From Salirhabdus salicampi (GTDB lineage Bacteria > Bacillota > Bacilli > Bacillales > Alkalibacillaceae): a DNA stretch of 64,000 bases. The notes under the pieces were generated by a model that saw only the letters and a program-made list of their open reading frames with translations, did no database searches and was not told the origin of the DNA. Location: positions 1-64,000 of the forward strand of contig NZ_JANBWE010000007.1 of the NCBI RefSeq assembly GCF_024259515.1. Direction: 5' to 3'. The translations under genes and the position numbers were made by a program. Numbering within the stretch: the first letter of the stretch is position 1; every line of letters starts with the position of its first letter. Positions 18,141 to 27,844 of this stretch are shown in pieces.

Positions 18141-18214
18141 AGCACCACAACAGTTCGACAATTTGTTATACTAATCATAATACATTCGAACAAAAAACGA
18201 AAGCGGTGTTAATA

Positions 18215-18832
18215 TTGTTAGAAGATACCGGTGAACGAGTCATACCTGAATTGATGGATCCTATGAATAATTTATTGCTGGAACATATCTCCAGGTACCA
18301 ATTCGCGATGTCCTACCTACATGGCAGAGTGTTAGACTTATCCTGCGGATCTGGTTATGGTACTCACCTAATGGTTAAAAAAAAGAAGCGTGAGGTTCAA
18401 GAGGTTGTCGGTGTCGATATCGATGCTGAAATCATTCATTATGCAAAGGGGAAATACTATCACCCCAAATCAAATTTTCTAGTGGCCGATGCAACGAGCG
18501 AAAGCTTAGTGAACGATTTAGGAACCTTTGATGTCATTGTTAGTTTTGAAACAATTGAACACATAGAAGATGAGGAGCGACTGTTAAATAACTACTATGA
18601 ACTTCTAAAACCTAATGGGACTTTGATCGTTTCTACCCCGTTTGGCAAAGGACGTGGAGTACCTTGCGGCTCTCCATTTCACGTACATCAATTACGTCCT
18701 GATGAATTTTACGCCCTTTTCACACGATACTCAAATACTTCTTTCTTTTTACAAGACGGTGTCTTAATTGAACCATATCCCGGAAGAAAAGATGTATATT
18801 ATCCGCTAGGTATAGCTGTTTGTCGTAAGTAA
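18215..18832 (+). CDS. class I SAM-dependent methyltransferase
   Basis: A protein of about 205 residues with Rossmann-fold methyltransferase motifs: motif I VLDLSCGSGYGT, acidic residues after VVGVDIDAE, and VIVSFETIEHIEDEERLL (motif IV region). The substrate is unknown. The start is uncertain. The frame is open from 18134, but that overlaps the opposing promoter; the TTG at 18215 (LLEDTGERVIPE) is chosen with GGTG just upstream, and GTG at 18206 is the alternative. The protein lacks membrane segments. Confidence 0.85.
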   Translation: MLEDTGERVIPELMDPMNNLLLEHISRYQFAMSYLHGRVLDLSCGSGYGTHLMVKKKKREVQEVVGVDIDAEIIHYAKGKYYHPKSNFLVADATSESLVNDLGTFDVIVSFETIEHIEDEERLLNNYYELLKPNGTLIVSTPFGKGRGVPCGSPFHVHQLRPDEFYALFTRYSNTSFFLQDGVLIEPYPGRKDVYYPLGIAVCRK

Positions 18833-19134
18833 TCACCCCTGAACATACCCTAAAGCTTGATATCGCACATGCTCTATCCAGGCGAACAACCTGGTTTGTT
18901 GGAATATATTTCATAATCAATAAAAAATTAAAAGTTCGCTATTGTGTTGGTCAAATTGAAAATAGGAATAAACCTTATGGCCATTCAACGCTAAATATAC
19001 ATCCCCTTCTAACGGCACATGAAAAAATAGGGGATGTACTTAATTCCTTTTAATAATGTGCAAATTACAATTCTAAAGTACAGAACGCTTTAAGTCTGCC
19101 ACATGAACAAATGTTTTCTCCATTCCCTGATGTA
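18833..19134. other. gene-free interval
   Basis: About 300 bases between convergent genes with no supported coding region. TACATCCCC (about 18998) and GGGGATGTA (about 19030) form an inverted repeat with a long loop; it could end either transcript but has no clear U-tract. Confidence 0.4.
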
Positions 19135-19968
19135 TCACCTTTCTTTCATTATGACATTCCTACCCTTCCATTGATTACTGGTCAATATCTCAATTTCACC
19201 TCTCTCTTGCAAAGCTCGAAACGAATTATCAGTATCCTCTTCGAAACTTGGAATACAGCTCATACAATCTTCTAAAACAGTTAGTTGCGGAGAGTTAATC
19301 TCCGGGCGTAAATGCTCTGCAATTTGTGCCACTGATTCTAACACACAATGAGAGGCAGCTTCCCCAACAATTACAATTTCATCGTACAATTTTAGTGTGT
19401 TAATTACCTCCGTTTGGATAAGGTTTTTCTCACTATATTCTGGTTGGATAATGCCGTACATTTCACTTAACGGTTCTAAACCTTTTACAATCGTTTGTAA
19501 TTCATACTCTCTCTCAACGGAGTGTTGATATGCCTTTTTGGCGAACTGTTCCTCCAATGCAGCACCATATGTACCTTGTAAACAATGATAAGGCCAAATA
19601 CATAATTGTTTTTTGCTGTTTCTTTCGAGCATCTGGACGTAACGAACACTGGCAATCTCATAATATTTCGGTTTCCACTTACCCTCTTTTACATCACGAG
19701 CCGTTATAATGGTAAAAGGATCTGGTTCTCTCCCCTGACCATCTTCCCACCAACATGGATGAAAGATTTGCTGTGGTTTATGAGTATCGAGGGAGACCAT
19801 AATTTGTGTAATATCTTCGGAATGTTCTTCAATAAATGTAACGATCCGAGCCGTATCCTCTTTTGCACCAGGAACACCTAATGCTCCACCATCCATAAAG
19901 TCGTTTTGCACATCAATAGCTAATAATAGGACCTTTCTCCTGTAATCCTTCTCCAATCTCTCTTTCAT
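19135..19968 (-). CDS. isochorismatase/nicotinamidase-like cysteine hydrolase
   Basis: A 277-residue protein of the isochorismatase-like superfamily. The first catalytic residue is in LLLAIDVQNDFMDGG and the nucleophile in EAASHCVLES; the metal/nicotinamide pocket of nicotinamidases may be represented by the histidines in DTHKPQQIFHP. It is longer than typical nicotinamidases (about 180-210), with extra sequence before the C terminus. An amidase role in NAD salvage is possible but not certain. GGAGAGGGG precedes the start. It appears monocistronic. Confidence 0.82.
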   Translation of the reverse strand: MKERLEKDYRRKVLLLAIDVQNDFMDGGALGVPGAKEDTARIVTFIEEHSEDITQIMVSLDTHKPQQIFHPCWWEDGQGREPDPFTIITARDVKEGKWKPKYYEIASVRYVQMLERNSKKQLCIWPYHCLQGTYGAALEEQFAKKAYQHSVEREYELQTIVKGLEPLSEMYGIIQPEYSEKNLIQTEVINTLKLYDEIVIVGEAASHCVLESVAQIAEHLRPEINSPQLTVLEDCMSCIPSFEEDTDNSFRALQERGEIEILTSNQWKGRNVIMKER

Positions 19969-20086
19969 TCCGATTCCCCTCTCCTAGTTTCTACCTTTAC
20001 TTTACCATTAATTTGCTATTTTCTGAATATTTTGTAACCACTTTATCCAATATTTGACTAGGCTATATTCATGTGTATTGCAATAT

Positions 20087-20647
20087 TCAATGATGTGGCC
20101 GCTTAGCCCAAGGTTCTATTTGACCTACAATTGTATGCTTTCGCCTATGTTGAATTACATCCTTCACTCCTTGACTGATTTCCTTATGAGTAAGCCACCT
20201 TGAGTGGTTGTTGATAATCTTAAATCCTAAAAATACTTCATAATAGTTACAACGTTTCGGAATGTTTAACGACATGTTGTCAAAATACGATGCACTTGAT
20301 TTAATATGATAAAAGTGAAAATCGTTTCCTTGTGAATATATATTTTGTATATTCATTAATGTCGGGATGACATTTGATGCTGATGAATGTACCCAAGCAA
20401 TGATATGGGAAAAGGGACCGTTACGCCTAATCGTTTCCTCTACTTTATTTTCGAATAAAATGTCATCATGGTAGTCCACAGCAATACTAAACATTCTTTT
20501 TGGCTCTTTCGCTTGTTTCACCATTTGGCGATATTTTTCTTTATGCCTGCCAATAACAACAACGGTGTATCCCTTTTTATTCAGCCATAAAGAAACTTCA
20601 CTTAACATACCTGTCCCACCGACAACGAGGACATGTTCCCGATTCAT
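20087..20647 (-). CDS. short-chain dehydrogenase-like protein
   Basis: A 186-residue protein with an N-terminal Rossmann nucleotide-binding motif (HVLVVGGTGML) and a dinucleotide-fold pattern (VVVIGRHKEKY). It is shorter than typical SDR enzymes and lacks a convincing YxxxK catalytic pair, so it may bind NAD(P) without classical SDR catalysis. The start at 20647 is set by AGGAGT eight bases upstream; the frame is open 15 codons further but without a ribosome site. The substrate is unknown. Confidence 0.75.
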   Translation of the reverse strand: MNREHVLVVGGTGMLSEVSLWLNKKGYTVVVIGRHKEKYRQMVKQAKEPKRMFSIAVDYHDDILFENKVEETIRRNGPFSHIIAWVHSSASNVIPTLMNIQNIYSQGNDFHFYHIKSSASYFDNMSLNIPKRCNYYEVFLGFKIINNHSRWLTHKEISQGVKDVIQHRRKHTIVGQIEPWAKRPHH

Positions 20648-20811
20648 AAAAACCCACTCCTGTCTAACGAATGTAATACATAAGGTAAACATACACTTTG
20701 GTAAAAATGAAGTTTTATATCAGTATTATTTAACAACGAATATCCCTTATCCTTCTCCAGAACATCAAGCTATATCGCAGAAAGAACCATGACGGAAAGG
20801 ATGTAGATAAT

Positions 20812-21816
20812 GTGAAGATCAAGCTTAGCATTTTAGATCAGTCTCCACATTTGCGTGGAATGACCGGAAAGGATGCACTAGAGCAAACTACTACATTAGC
20901 AAAATGGGCTGAAAGATTGGGTTATGAACGTTTTTGGGTGGCCGAACACCATAGCAACCGCAGTTTAGCTAGTTCATCTCCTGAAATTTTAGTTACTCAT
21001 TTGGCATCCCATACGAAACGAATACGTGTTGGTACAGGTGGGGTTTTACTTCCCCACTACAGTCCGTTTAAAGTTGCCGAAATGTTTCGTGTCATCGAAG
21101 CTCTTTACCCGAATCGAACAGATCTCGGTCTCGGAAGAGCTCCTGGTGGTATGCCAGGAGTCAACTACGCCTTACACAACGGTAACTATCCCAATTACTC
21201 GGATTACCCCAAAAAGGTAAAGGAACTTATCGCGTATTTACACGGACAAGATCCGCACCAATATCATGTTCAAGCGACACCGTTGGGAAAAAGCTCACCA
21301 CCGGTTTGGTTACTTGGGTCCAGTCATGCAAGCGCAAAACTGGCTGGACAATTAGGAATTGGTTATGCATATGCACAATTTATTAATGGAGAAGATGGGG
21401 AGACAGCTTTGCACGAATACCAAAATTATTTCCGACCTTCCAAGACTCTTCAATCACCAAAGAGTATTATTGCAGTTTATGTTATATGCGGAAAGACTAG
21501 TGAAGAGGCGGATTATCTTGCTGCAAGCCTCGACCTTGCCCTACTACAAACTGAAAAAGGGATTCAAAGAGGTCATTTCCCGGAACCAGAAGAGGCGATA
21601 AACTATAAATATTCATATATCGAGAAGGAAAAAGTCAAATTAAACCGAAATAGAATGATAGTGGGAACCCCTTATCAAGTAAAACAAAAGATCTATGAAC
21701 TTGCAGATTATTACAACGTTGATGAATTCATGATCAATACAATCATTTCACCATTTGAAAAACGGCTTAAGTCTTACGAACTGTTGATTAATGCCTTTCA
21801 AACACATAAGGAGTGA
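20812..21816 (+). CDS. LLM-class flavin-dependent oxidoreductase (luciferase-like)
   Basis: A 334-residue TIM-barrel protein of the bacterial luciferase-like monooxygenase family (MsnO8-type small subgroup). Hallmarks are the N-terminal LSILDQSP, the FWVAEHHSNRSLASSSPEIL region, and GTGGVLLPHYSPFKVAE followed by LGLGRAPGG. It should use reduced FMN; the substrate is unknown. The start is GTG with AAGGATG upstream. Its 3' end carries the ribosome site for the following VOC gene, so the two are translationally linked. Confidence 0.92.
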   Translation: MKIKLSILDQSPHLRGMTGKDALEQTTTLAKWAERLGYERFWVAEHHSNRSLASSSPEILVTHLASHTKRIRVGTGGVLLPHYSPFKVAEMFRVIEALYPNRTDLGLGRAPGGMPGVNYALHNGNYPNYSDYPKKVKELIAYLHGQDPHQYHVQATPLGKSSPPVWLLGSSHASAKLAGQLGIGYAYAQFINGEDGETALHEYQNYFRPSKTLQSPKSIIAVYVICGKTSEEADYLAASLDLALLQTEKGIQRGHFPEPEEAINYKYSYIEKEKVKLNRNRMIVGTPYQVKQKIYELADYYNVDEFMINTIISPFEKRLKSYELLINAFQTHKE

Positions 21817-21820
21817 CATT

Positions 21821-22513
21821 ATGTTAGCCTTTGACCATCTAGTCATAGCAACCCCTAAACCGGAAATTGCTGCAGCCAATGCAGCAAAGACAAAGAATAT
21901 TGTTACACTTCAAGGTGGGGAGCATAAAAAGTGGGGAACATATAATTACTTGGCTTTTATGGAAAATAACAGTTACATAGAATGGATAGGAATTCATCAA
22001 CCGAATAACGCAAGAAAAAGTGATAATCCATTAATTCAACTTCTTTTTAGAAAACAGCAAGAAAACAGAAACGGACCTATTCAATATGCACTACGAACCT
22101 ATAATATGGATGGACTGGTGAAACATTTTCGGAAACATAATATCGATTATGCCGGGCCCTTTACCGGGAGTCGTAAAAAACCGGATGGTACGACACTACG
22201 CTGGCGAATGTTATTCCCACAACATGACAAATTCGTATTGCCTTTTTTAATTGAATGGGGAAATACATCAAATAGGCCAAAACAGAATCACCATATCAAT
22301 AATGTTTCCTTTACATCAATTCAGTACGGCAATCAAACAATCAATTTTGAAGAAATGATTGATATTTTTCAAACTGTTTACCAACTCAAAACACCTGTTC
22401 TAACTAATGAAAAACAACAACCTATCGCTGAATGGCCATTAGAAAATGGAATACTCCAAGTTTCCACAAGGGATGGAATACATGCTACATTTGATCATTT
22501 AACATTTCGTTAA
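21821..22513 (+). CDS. VOC-family (glyoxalase-like domain) protein
   Basis: A 230-residue protein beginning LAFDHLVIATPKPE, typical of the glyoxalase-like/VOC fold group in which an N-terminal histidine is one metal ligand. The rest of the first half (GTYNYLAFMENNSYIEWIGI) fits the same fold. The function is unknown. AGGAG lies across the stop of the upstream luciferase-like gene, which fixes the start at 21821 and suggests co-expression. A longer frame from 21791 lies within the previous gene. Confidence 0.82.
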   Translation: MLAFDHLVIATPKPEIAAANAAKTKNIVTLQGGEHKKWGTYNYLAFMENNSYIEWIGIHQPNNARKSDNPLIQLLFRKQQENRNGPIQYALRTYNMDGLVKHFRKHNIDYAGPFTGSRKKPDGTTLRWRMLFPQHDKFVLPFLIEWGNTSNRPKQNHHINNVSFTSIQYGNQTINFEEMIDIFQTVYQLKTPVLTNEKQQPIAEWPLENGILQVSTRDGIHATFDHLTFR

Positions 22514-22529
22514 GTAATTAGGAGGAACA

Positions 22530-23084
22530 ATGTTTATATTTCCCGTTAATCAAGATATACAGTTAAAGTTATTAGAGAGACAGGATGCTTCACAAATCTT
22601 TCATCTTGTTGATGATAACCGCCATTTTTTACGAAAGTGGCTCCCATGGGTGGATAACATGCGATCTGTGGAAGACTATTATCCTGTTATCGATATGTGG
22701 CTTAGTCAGTTTGCAAACCATAACGGATTCCAGGTAGCGATTTTATATAACGGGCATATGGCTGGAATGGTCGGTCTTCATCAAATTGACTGGAGACAAA
22801 AACAGACAACAATCGGTTATTGGTTAGGAGAGAACTATCAAGGAAAGGGTATCATGACGAAGACGGTGGAACATGTTGTCCGTTATATATTTCAAGAATT
22901 AAGACTAAACCGTGTGGAAATACGATGCGGTGTACACAATTATAAGAGTCGGGCGATCCCGGAGAGGCTAGGGTTTAGACAAGAAGGGATTATTCAAGAT
23001 GGGGAACGGTTGTACAATTATTACCATGATATTGTCATTTACGGGACTGTAGCTCGGGATTGGTTAAATCAACATAAATTATGA
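22530..23084 (+). CDS. GNAT acetyltransferase (RimJ/RimL type)
   Basis: A 184-residue N-acetyltransferase similar to ribosomal-protein-serine acetyltransferases. The acetyl-CoA loop is recognisable in GYWLGENYQGKGIMTKTVEHV, and the C-terminal motif NRVEIRCGVHNYKSRAIPERLGF is typical. It follows the VOC gene after a 16-base gap containing AGGAGG, so it is probably the third gene of that operon. Confidence 0.9.
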   Translation: MFIFPVNQDIQLKLLERQDASQIFHLVDDNRHFLRKWLPWVDNMRSVEDYYPVIDMWLSQFANHNGFQVAILYNGHMAGMVGLHQIDWRQKQTTIGYWLGENYQGKGIMTKTVEHVVRYIFQELRLNRVEIRCGVHNYKSRAIPERLGFRQEGIIQDGERLYNYYHDIVIYGTVARDWLNQHKL

Positions 23085-23114
23085 AAAAAAGGTGCAAAAT
23101 TGCACCTCTTTTTT
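23083..23114 (+). terminator. bidirectional terminator
   Basis: AGGTGCAA (23090-23097) and TTGCACCT (23100-23107) form a stem flanked by an A-run on the left and a T-run on the right, so it can act for both the left GNAT gene and the convergent right GNAT gene. Confidence 0.9.
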
Positions 23115-23120
23115 CATGCA

Positions 23121-23621
23121 TTAGGATAAGATTTTCTCATAGTAATAGAATGGCGACTCATAATCTCCCAAATGTAACGAATCTATATATGTATAACCCG
23201 CTTTTTGAAAAAGTTTTAATGCTGCCTTGTTTTTCGCATATGTATCAGTTCGAATTAATTCTATCCCTTTCATATGTGCTAATTGTTCCGCAAAGCTATA
23301 AAAAGCCGCCCCTATCCCACTTGATCGATAGTTCGGATCTACTGCTAATCGTTTAACACATAAATAAGGGACATTGTTTCGCTGCCACTTTATGTTATCG
23401 TAATCTTCATGTGCCTTTTCACTAATACATGCAACCCCTGTAATATACCCACTATTTTCAGAAACAAATAACGTACCGCTCGAAATATCTCCTTCATAAT
23501 GATGATGGAGCGGATATGCTTCATTCCACTGTTCATTACCTTGTACTTTCATTTGTTGCTTACATCGGTCTACAATATCCATAATAGCATTCAAATCAAA
23601 CATCGTTGCTCTTCTAATCAT
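23121..23621 (-). CDS. GNAT acetyltransferase
   Basis: A 166-residue N-acetyltransferase. The acetyl-CoA binding segment is RLAVDPNYRSSGIGAAFYSF, followed by the C-terminal ALKLFQKAGYTYI. The substrate is unknown. AGGAGG lies just ahead of ATG. It is not obviously in an operon. Confidence 0.9.
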   Translation of the reverse strand: MIRRATMFDLNAIMDIVDRCKQQMKVQGNEQWNEAYPLHHHYEGDISSGTLFVSENSGYITGVACISEKAHEDYDNIKWQRNNVPYLCVKRLAVDPNYRSSGIGAAFYSFAEQLAHMKGIELIRTDTYAKNKAALKLFQKAGYTYIDSLHLGDYESPFYYYEKILS

Positions 23622-23736
23622 GTTGCTCCTCCTTCAGTTATCACATTGCTATTACTTATTTCTCAATACCATTTACACAGTACATTAACCAATTATTCAT
23701 AGTAAGGAGGTCTAATATTAATAAATGGGTCATGGA

Positions 23737-24555
23737 TTACTTATATTCAAACTTTCCTAATAAGGTAGCTGCAACCATGCCTAAGCCGAACGTTATAATA
23801 CTATAGACCGCTGGCAAAATATTGCGCTCAAATCCAGGGAAAATAACGAAAATCGACCCGACAACTAATCCGATAATGACCGCATACGTACTTGTGTAAT
23901 AATGTTCCAGAAAAAAGCGGACAATCTTACTACAGGCAACAATACCCGTTAGAACACCAACCCCAACAACACTAATCAAGAAAAGGTGTCGCTCTGACAG
24001 TACATGAATGATCGTTGGATACACACCGATTAGTAAAAGAATAAATGACCCACTTATTCCAGGTAAGATCATCGCCATACTCGCTAATATACCAGATAAA
24101 AATAGTATGAAAATGACCTTACTGCTTGTTATGTCCATCACTTGTGCTACCCCATTTTCATTTAAAAAAGCCATAGATGCAACAAGGAGAGTGGCAAAAA
24201 GAAATAGGATGTAATGTACAGATCGAAACGTATTCCTATAATCAGCCTTATGAATTAAATAAGGGATAATCCCTATAATTAATCCAAGAAAGAAAAACTG
24301 TGTTTGGTTTGGATAATGCTCCCACAATGTATCAATAAGGTTACTTAACAATAATACAGCCGTAATAACTCCTACACCCAAAGGGAGCAGGAAGCCTAGA
24401 TGCTTTTTCCATTCACGACTAAAAAATCCATTAATCGCCTCAATGAGACGATCGTAAATCCCCAGTACAACCGCTATCGTTCCACCACTAACTCCAGGTA
24501 CTAAGTCACTTGTACCCATTAACATGCCTCTAAATATATTTTTCCAATGGAACAT
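23737..24555 (-). CDS. DUF368 membrane protein (PopT-like polyprenyl-phosphate transporter)
   Basis: A 272-residue integral membrane protein with eight or more hydrophobic segments. The N-terminal motif MGTSDLVPGVSGGTIAVVLGIYD and internal AMILPGISGSFILLLIGVY are the paired signatures of DUF368. Members of this family (PopT) recycle undecaprenyl phosphate across the membrane for cell-wall synthesis; the assignment here is by family only. It is monocistronic as far as can be seen. Confidence 0.88.
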   Translation of the reverse strand: MFHWKNIFRGMLMGTSDLVPGVSGGTIAVVLGIYDRLIEAINGFFSREWKKHLGFLLPLGVGVITAVLLLSNLIDTLWEHYPNQTQFFFLGLIIGIIPYLIHKADYRNTFRSVHYILFLFATLLVASMAFLNENGVAQVMDITSSKVIFILFLSGILASMAMILPGISGSFILLLIGVYPTIIHVLSERHLFLISVVGVGVLTGIVACSKIVRFFLEHYYTSTYAVIIGLVVGSIFVIFPGFERNILPAVYSIITFGLGMVAATLLGKFEYK

Positions 24556-24634
24556 CTTATACCGCTCCCTTACAATTAGTCCTTCACCATTTTACCAAAA
24601 TTTTGGTTATATAGGGATAAAATTGACAGGAAAT

Positions 24635-25981
24635 TTACGTCTGCAGGCTATTATGATGTTTACAATAACGAACAAATTGTTTTGCAATATTTTCGTTTGA
24701 AGCAAAATGAAGGTGTACATATGAAGCTATAACATTTTTGTATATGTAGCCTACCAGGCTATGGTCACTAGCAAAAAAGGCCGGCGGCAATGAATCTAAC
24801 ATGTCCATATTCGAATAATGAAACTCATGACCTTTAATATTATGTACATTTGATATCATATGATTATGAGGTGATGGTGACAGCTCTATATAACGAATAG
24901 CTTGTAATTGTTCGTTCATACGGGCAATAGCTGGTAATATTCCGACCATATCGAATTTGTTGCCTTGTCCATCAATTAATTCCTTCGCTAAAAACATAAA
25001 GCCACCACATTCTGCAATAACAGGTAGCCCAGCCTCCACTCTATCTTTAATATCAAGTTTTACTTTATTAGAAAATTGGCTAGCAAAATGTTCCGGAAAG
25101 CCACCGCCTATGTAGAGTCCATGACAATCCGAGGGAATGATCTCTCCTTTTAATGGTGAAAAATAGACACATTCAGCACCATGCTGTCTAAGAATCTCAA
25201 AGTTCTCTTCGTAATAAAAATGAAAAGCGGCGTCATAGGCTACAGCTATTTTTACTGTTGATTGTATCTCATAATTGGATTTAGCGGAAGGGATTGGAGG
25301 TGTATTCAAATAGTCATATATGCTTTGTATATCCACAGTCTGGACCAATGTCTTACTTATTTGATGAACAGTATCATCCCAATCGCTATCCCCTACAGCA
25401 GGTATAAGCCCTAAATGTCGTTCTGGTAATTTAAAACTGGAGTGAAACGGCAGATATCCAAACACTTTCGTGTTACAGACGGATTCAATGGCACCCTTCA
25501 GCAATTCATAATATGTAACACTGCTTACTTTACTAATAATTACGCCGAATATTTTCAAACGGGGATTCATCTGTTGAAAGCCAAGAACTTCCGCCGCTAT
25601 ACTTCGCGCCTTTTGCCCTGCTTCTACAATAAGGAGTATAGGGGTTTCAGTCACTTCACTAATATGTGCGGAACTTCCTTCATCCGACAAAAAAGAAACC
25701 CCGTCATATAGGCCCATCATTCCTTCTATTATGGAAAGGTCTACATCTTTACTATATTTTGAAACGATATTCCGTATCGTTTGTTCACGTAACATGTAGC
25801 TATCCAAGTTATGTGATTTCCTGCCTGTAACGACAGAGTGAAAGGTAGGATCAATAAAATCGGGTCCACATTTATACCCTTGAACAGTCAAACCCTTTTG
25901 TTTGAAGGCAGACATAAGCCCAGTCGTAATCGTGGTCTTACCAACACCTGTATGAGTACCAGCAACCATAAATCGTTTCAT
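24635..25981 (-). CDS. cbiA: cobyrinate a,c-diamide synthase
   Basis: A 448-residue CobB/CbiA-type enzyme that amidates the a and c side chains of cobyrinic acid using ATP and glutamine. The N-terminal dethiobiotin-synthetase-like domain carries the P-loop GTHTGVGKTTIT, and the C-terminal class I glutaminase domain has GLYIGGGFPEHFA and the nucleophile in VIAECGGFMFL. Its start overlaps the stop of the ABC ATPase gene (ATGA), so it is part of the B12 uptake operon. No other corrin-biosynthesis gene is in the window. Confidence 0.94.
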   Translation of the reverse strand: MKRFMVAGTHTGVGKTTITTGLMSAFKQKGLTVQGYKCGPDFIDPTFHSVVTGRKSHNLDSYMLREQTIRNIVSKYSKDVDLSIIEGMMGLYDGVSFLSDEGSSAHISEVTETPILLIVEAGQKARSIAAEVLGFQQMNPRLKIFGVIISKVSSVTYYELLKGAIESVCNTKVFGYLPFHSSFKLPERHLGLIPAVGDSDWDDTVHQISKTLVQTVDIQSIYDYLNTPPIPSAKSNYEIQSTVKIAVAYDAAFHFYYEENFEILRQHGAECVYFSPLKGEIIPSDCHGLYIGGGFPEHFASQFSNKVKLDIKDRVEAGLPVIAECGGFMFLAKELIDGQGNKFDMVGILPAIARMNEQLQAIRYIELSPSPHNHMISNVHNIKGHEFHYSNMDMLDSLPPAFFASDHSLVGYIYKNVIASYVHLHFASNENIAKQFVRYCKHHNSLQT

Positions 25982-26763
25982 TTTATCAAACCCTTTTTTG
26001 TTAATAACACTTGCGGAACACGATGGATTGGGTGGGGAATAACTTCTGGTTTCGTCTCATATACCTTAAGGATATTTTTCTCCGTAATTACCTCTTCACT
26101 TTTCCCGATTACTTCAATTTGGCCATTGTTTAAAAGTAATAATTTATCACAAAATTGAGAAGCCAAATTTAAATCATGTAAAACGATAATAACTGTTATT
26201 CCTTCCTCACTCTTCCATTGTTGAATCATTTCCAGCAATGCTAATTGGTGATGTATATCTAAATAAGTTGTCGGTTCATCTAACAATAAAATATCGGGGT
26301 TTTGGGCCATTGCCTTTGCAATCGCTACTCGCTGTCTTTCACCACCACTTAATGTGTCCAATGTTTTATGTTGGAAATGTTCTACGTTTGTAGCTTTCAT
26401 CACTTCAGATACCTTCGCGATATCATCCTCTTTTTCCCTCTCATACCATTTAAGGTGGGGATAACGTCCCATGGACACAGCGTCCACGACAGCCATCGGA
26501 TAAGGATAGAGAGCTTCCTGAGACAAGACGGCCATTTTTCGTGCAAGCTTTTTTTGTGAAATGTGGCGAATATTTTTCCCTTCTAAATAAACCGTGCCTC
26601 GGGTCGGTTCAAGGTATCCTGATAGTATTTTTAACAACGTAGATTTACCAGACCCATTTGGTCCAATAATGCCAAAACAAGCTCCATGGTCCACTTGAAA
26701 CGTTACATCATGTAAAACGGGGGTTTCATCTAATGTCATATGAATATTTTGTGCAGTAAGCAT
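25978..26763 (-). CDS. btuD: cobalamin ABC transporter, ATP-binding protein
   Basis: A 261-residue ABC ATPase of the iron-siderophore/B12 importer class. It has Walker A GPNGSGKSTLL, signature LSGGERQRVAIAKAM, Walker B ILLLDEPTTYLD and the His-switch in VIIVLHDLN. Together with the adjacent permease and binding protein, under a B12 riboswitch, it should power corrinoid uptake. GGAGGGG precedes the start. Confidence 0.93.
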   Translation of the reverse strand: MLTAQNIHMTLDETPVLHDVTFQVDHGACFGIIGPNGSGKSTLLKILSGYLEPTRGTVYLEGKNIRHISQKKLARKMAVLSQEALYPYPMAVVDAVSMGRYPHLKWYEREKEDDIAKVSEVMKATNVEHFQHKTLDTLSGGERQRVAIAKAMAQNPDILLLDEPTTYLDIHHQLALLEMIQQWKSEEGITVIIVLHDLNLASQFCDKLLLLNNGQIEVIGKSEEVITEKNILKVYETKPEVIPHPIHRVPQVLLTKKGLIK

Positions 26764-26773
26764 ATAACCCCTC

Positions 26774-27826
26774 CTAAAAGTAACCCGTTCGTTTCTTTCT
26801 TAACAAATATGCAAAAAATGGTGCACCTAAAAAGGCTGTAATAATTCCAATTGGCAACTCACGTGGTGATAGAATGGTACGGGCTAAAGTATCTGCTAAT
26901 ACTAAAAAGATTGCCCCACCTATAATGGATAAAGGCAATATAATTCGGTTGTCAGAGCCGAACAAAAGTCGAATTATATGAGGAATGACTAATCCAACAA
27001 AACCAATAGTTCCAGAAACTGATACAGCTGCTCCTGTAATGAGTGACGCAATCACTAATAACGTGACTCTGACTTTAGGTACTGACACTCCTGTATAGTA
27101 CGCCGTTTCTTCACCTAAAGATAGAATATTCAATTCCCTTGCCATAAACCAAGTTATGATTACCCCAACTAAGACAAACGGTAAAACAATCATGTGGTGA
27201 CCCCAATTCGTTAATGTCAAACTCCCCATTAACCAAAACATAATGGTCTGCATGCGTTCATCTGCTAGAGCTAAAATTAAAGAAAGGGCGGCTGCAATAA
27301 AAGCTTGAACAACCACCCCAGATAAAATTAAGGTTTCTATATGAATACGTCGATTCACTTTAGCGAGGAAATATACAATAACTAATGTGATCATTCCACA
27401 ACTAAACGCTACGACAGGTAAAGTCCAATTTCCGAGAAGGATAAACTTCCATCCGAATAAGAGGACTAAACAAGCCCCTAAAGCAGACCCCGATGATACA
27501 CCTAATATAAATGGGTCTGCTAAAGGGTTGCGTAACACTGCTTGATAAATGGTACCCGCCGATGCTAACGCCGCTCCTACTAACACCCCTAGTAAAACAC
27601 GAGGCATGCGAATATCGATAATAATCTTTTCCACTGTGGAACTCCACGTTTGATCAACAACACCCCCAACGAAGGGTATTTTAGATAGTAAAATAAGCCA
27701 AACGGTTTTTACATCAATATTCGCACTTCCAATAGAAACAGAAACAATAATCGTGAAAGTTAGTAGACCAAGAAGGATTGGTAGCCAAATAGCTAACGTT
27801 ACCATCCACCTATTTCTTTGTTCCAT
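26774..27826 (-). CDS. btuC: cobalamin ABC transporter, permease
   Basis: A 350-residue FecCD/BtuC-family permease with about ten transmembrane helices. The conserved VGAALASAGTIYQAVLRNPLADP and GTIGFVGLVIPHIIR segments are present. Substrate assignment rests on the upstream B12 riboswitch and the companion genes. It is 10 bases from btuD and 18 from btuF. Confidence 0.93.
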   Translation of the reverse strand: MEQRNRWMVTLAIWLPILLGLLTFTIIVSVSIGSANIDVKTVWLILLSKIPFVGGVVDQTWSSTVEKIIIDIRMPRVLLGVLVGAALASAGTIYQAVLRNPLADPFILGVSSGSALGACLVLLFGWKFILLGNWTLPVVAFSCGMITLVIVYFLAKVNRRIHIETLILSGVVVQAFIAAALSLILALADERMQTIMFWLMGSLTLTNWGHHMIVLPFVLVGVIITWFMARELNILSLGEETAYYTGVSVPKVRVTLLVIASLITGAAVSVSGTIGFVGLVIPHIIRLLFGSDNRIILPLSIIGGAIFLVLADTLARTILSPRELPIGIITAFLGAPFFAYLLRKKRTGYF

Positions 27827-27844
27827 ATCATTACGTCCTAACTA

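Noticed and set aside
18134-18214. Longer start for the methyltransferase
   Set aside because: The ATG at 18134 lies inside the -35 of the opposing MarR promoter and the extra residues look unlike the family.
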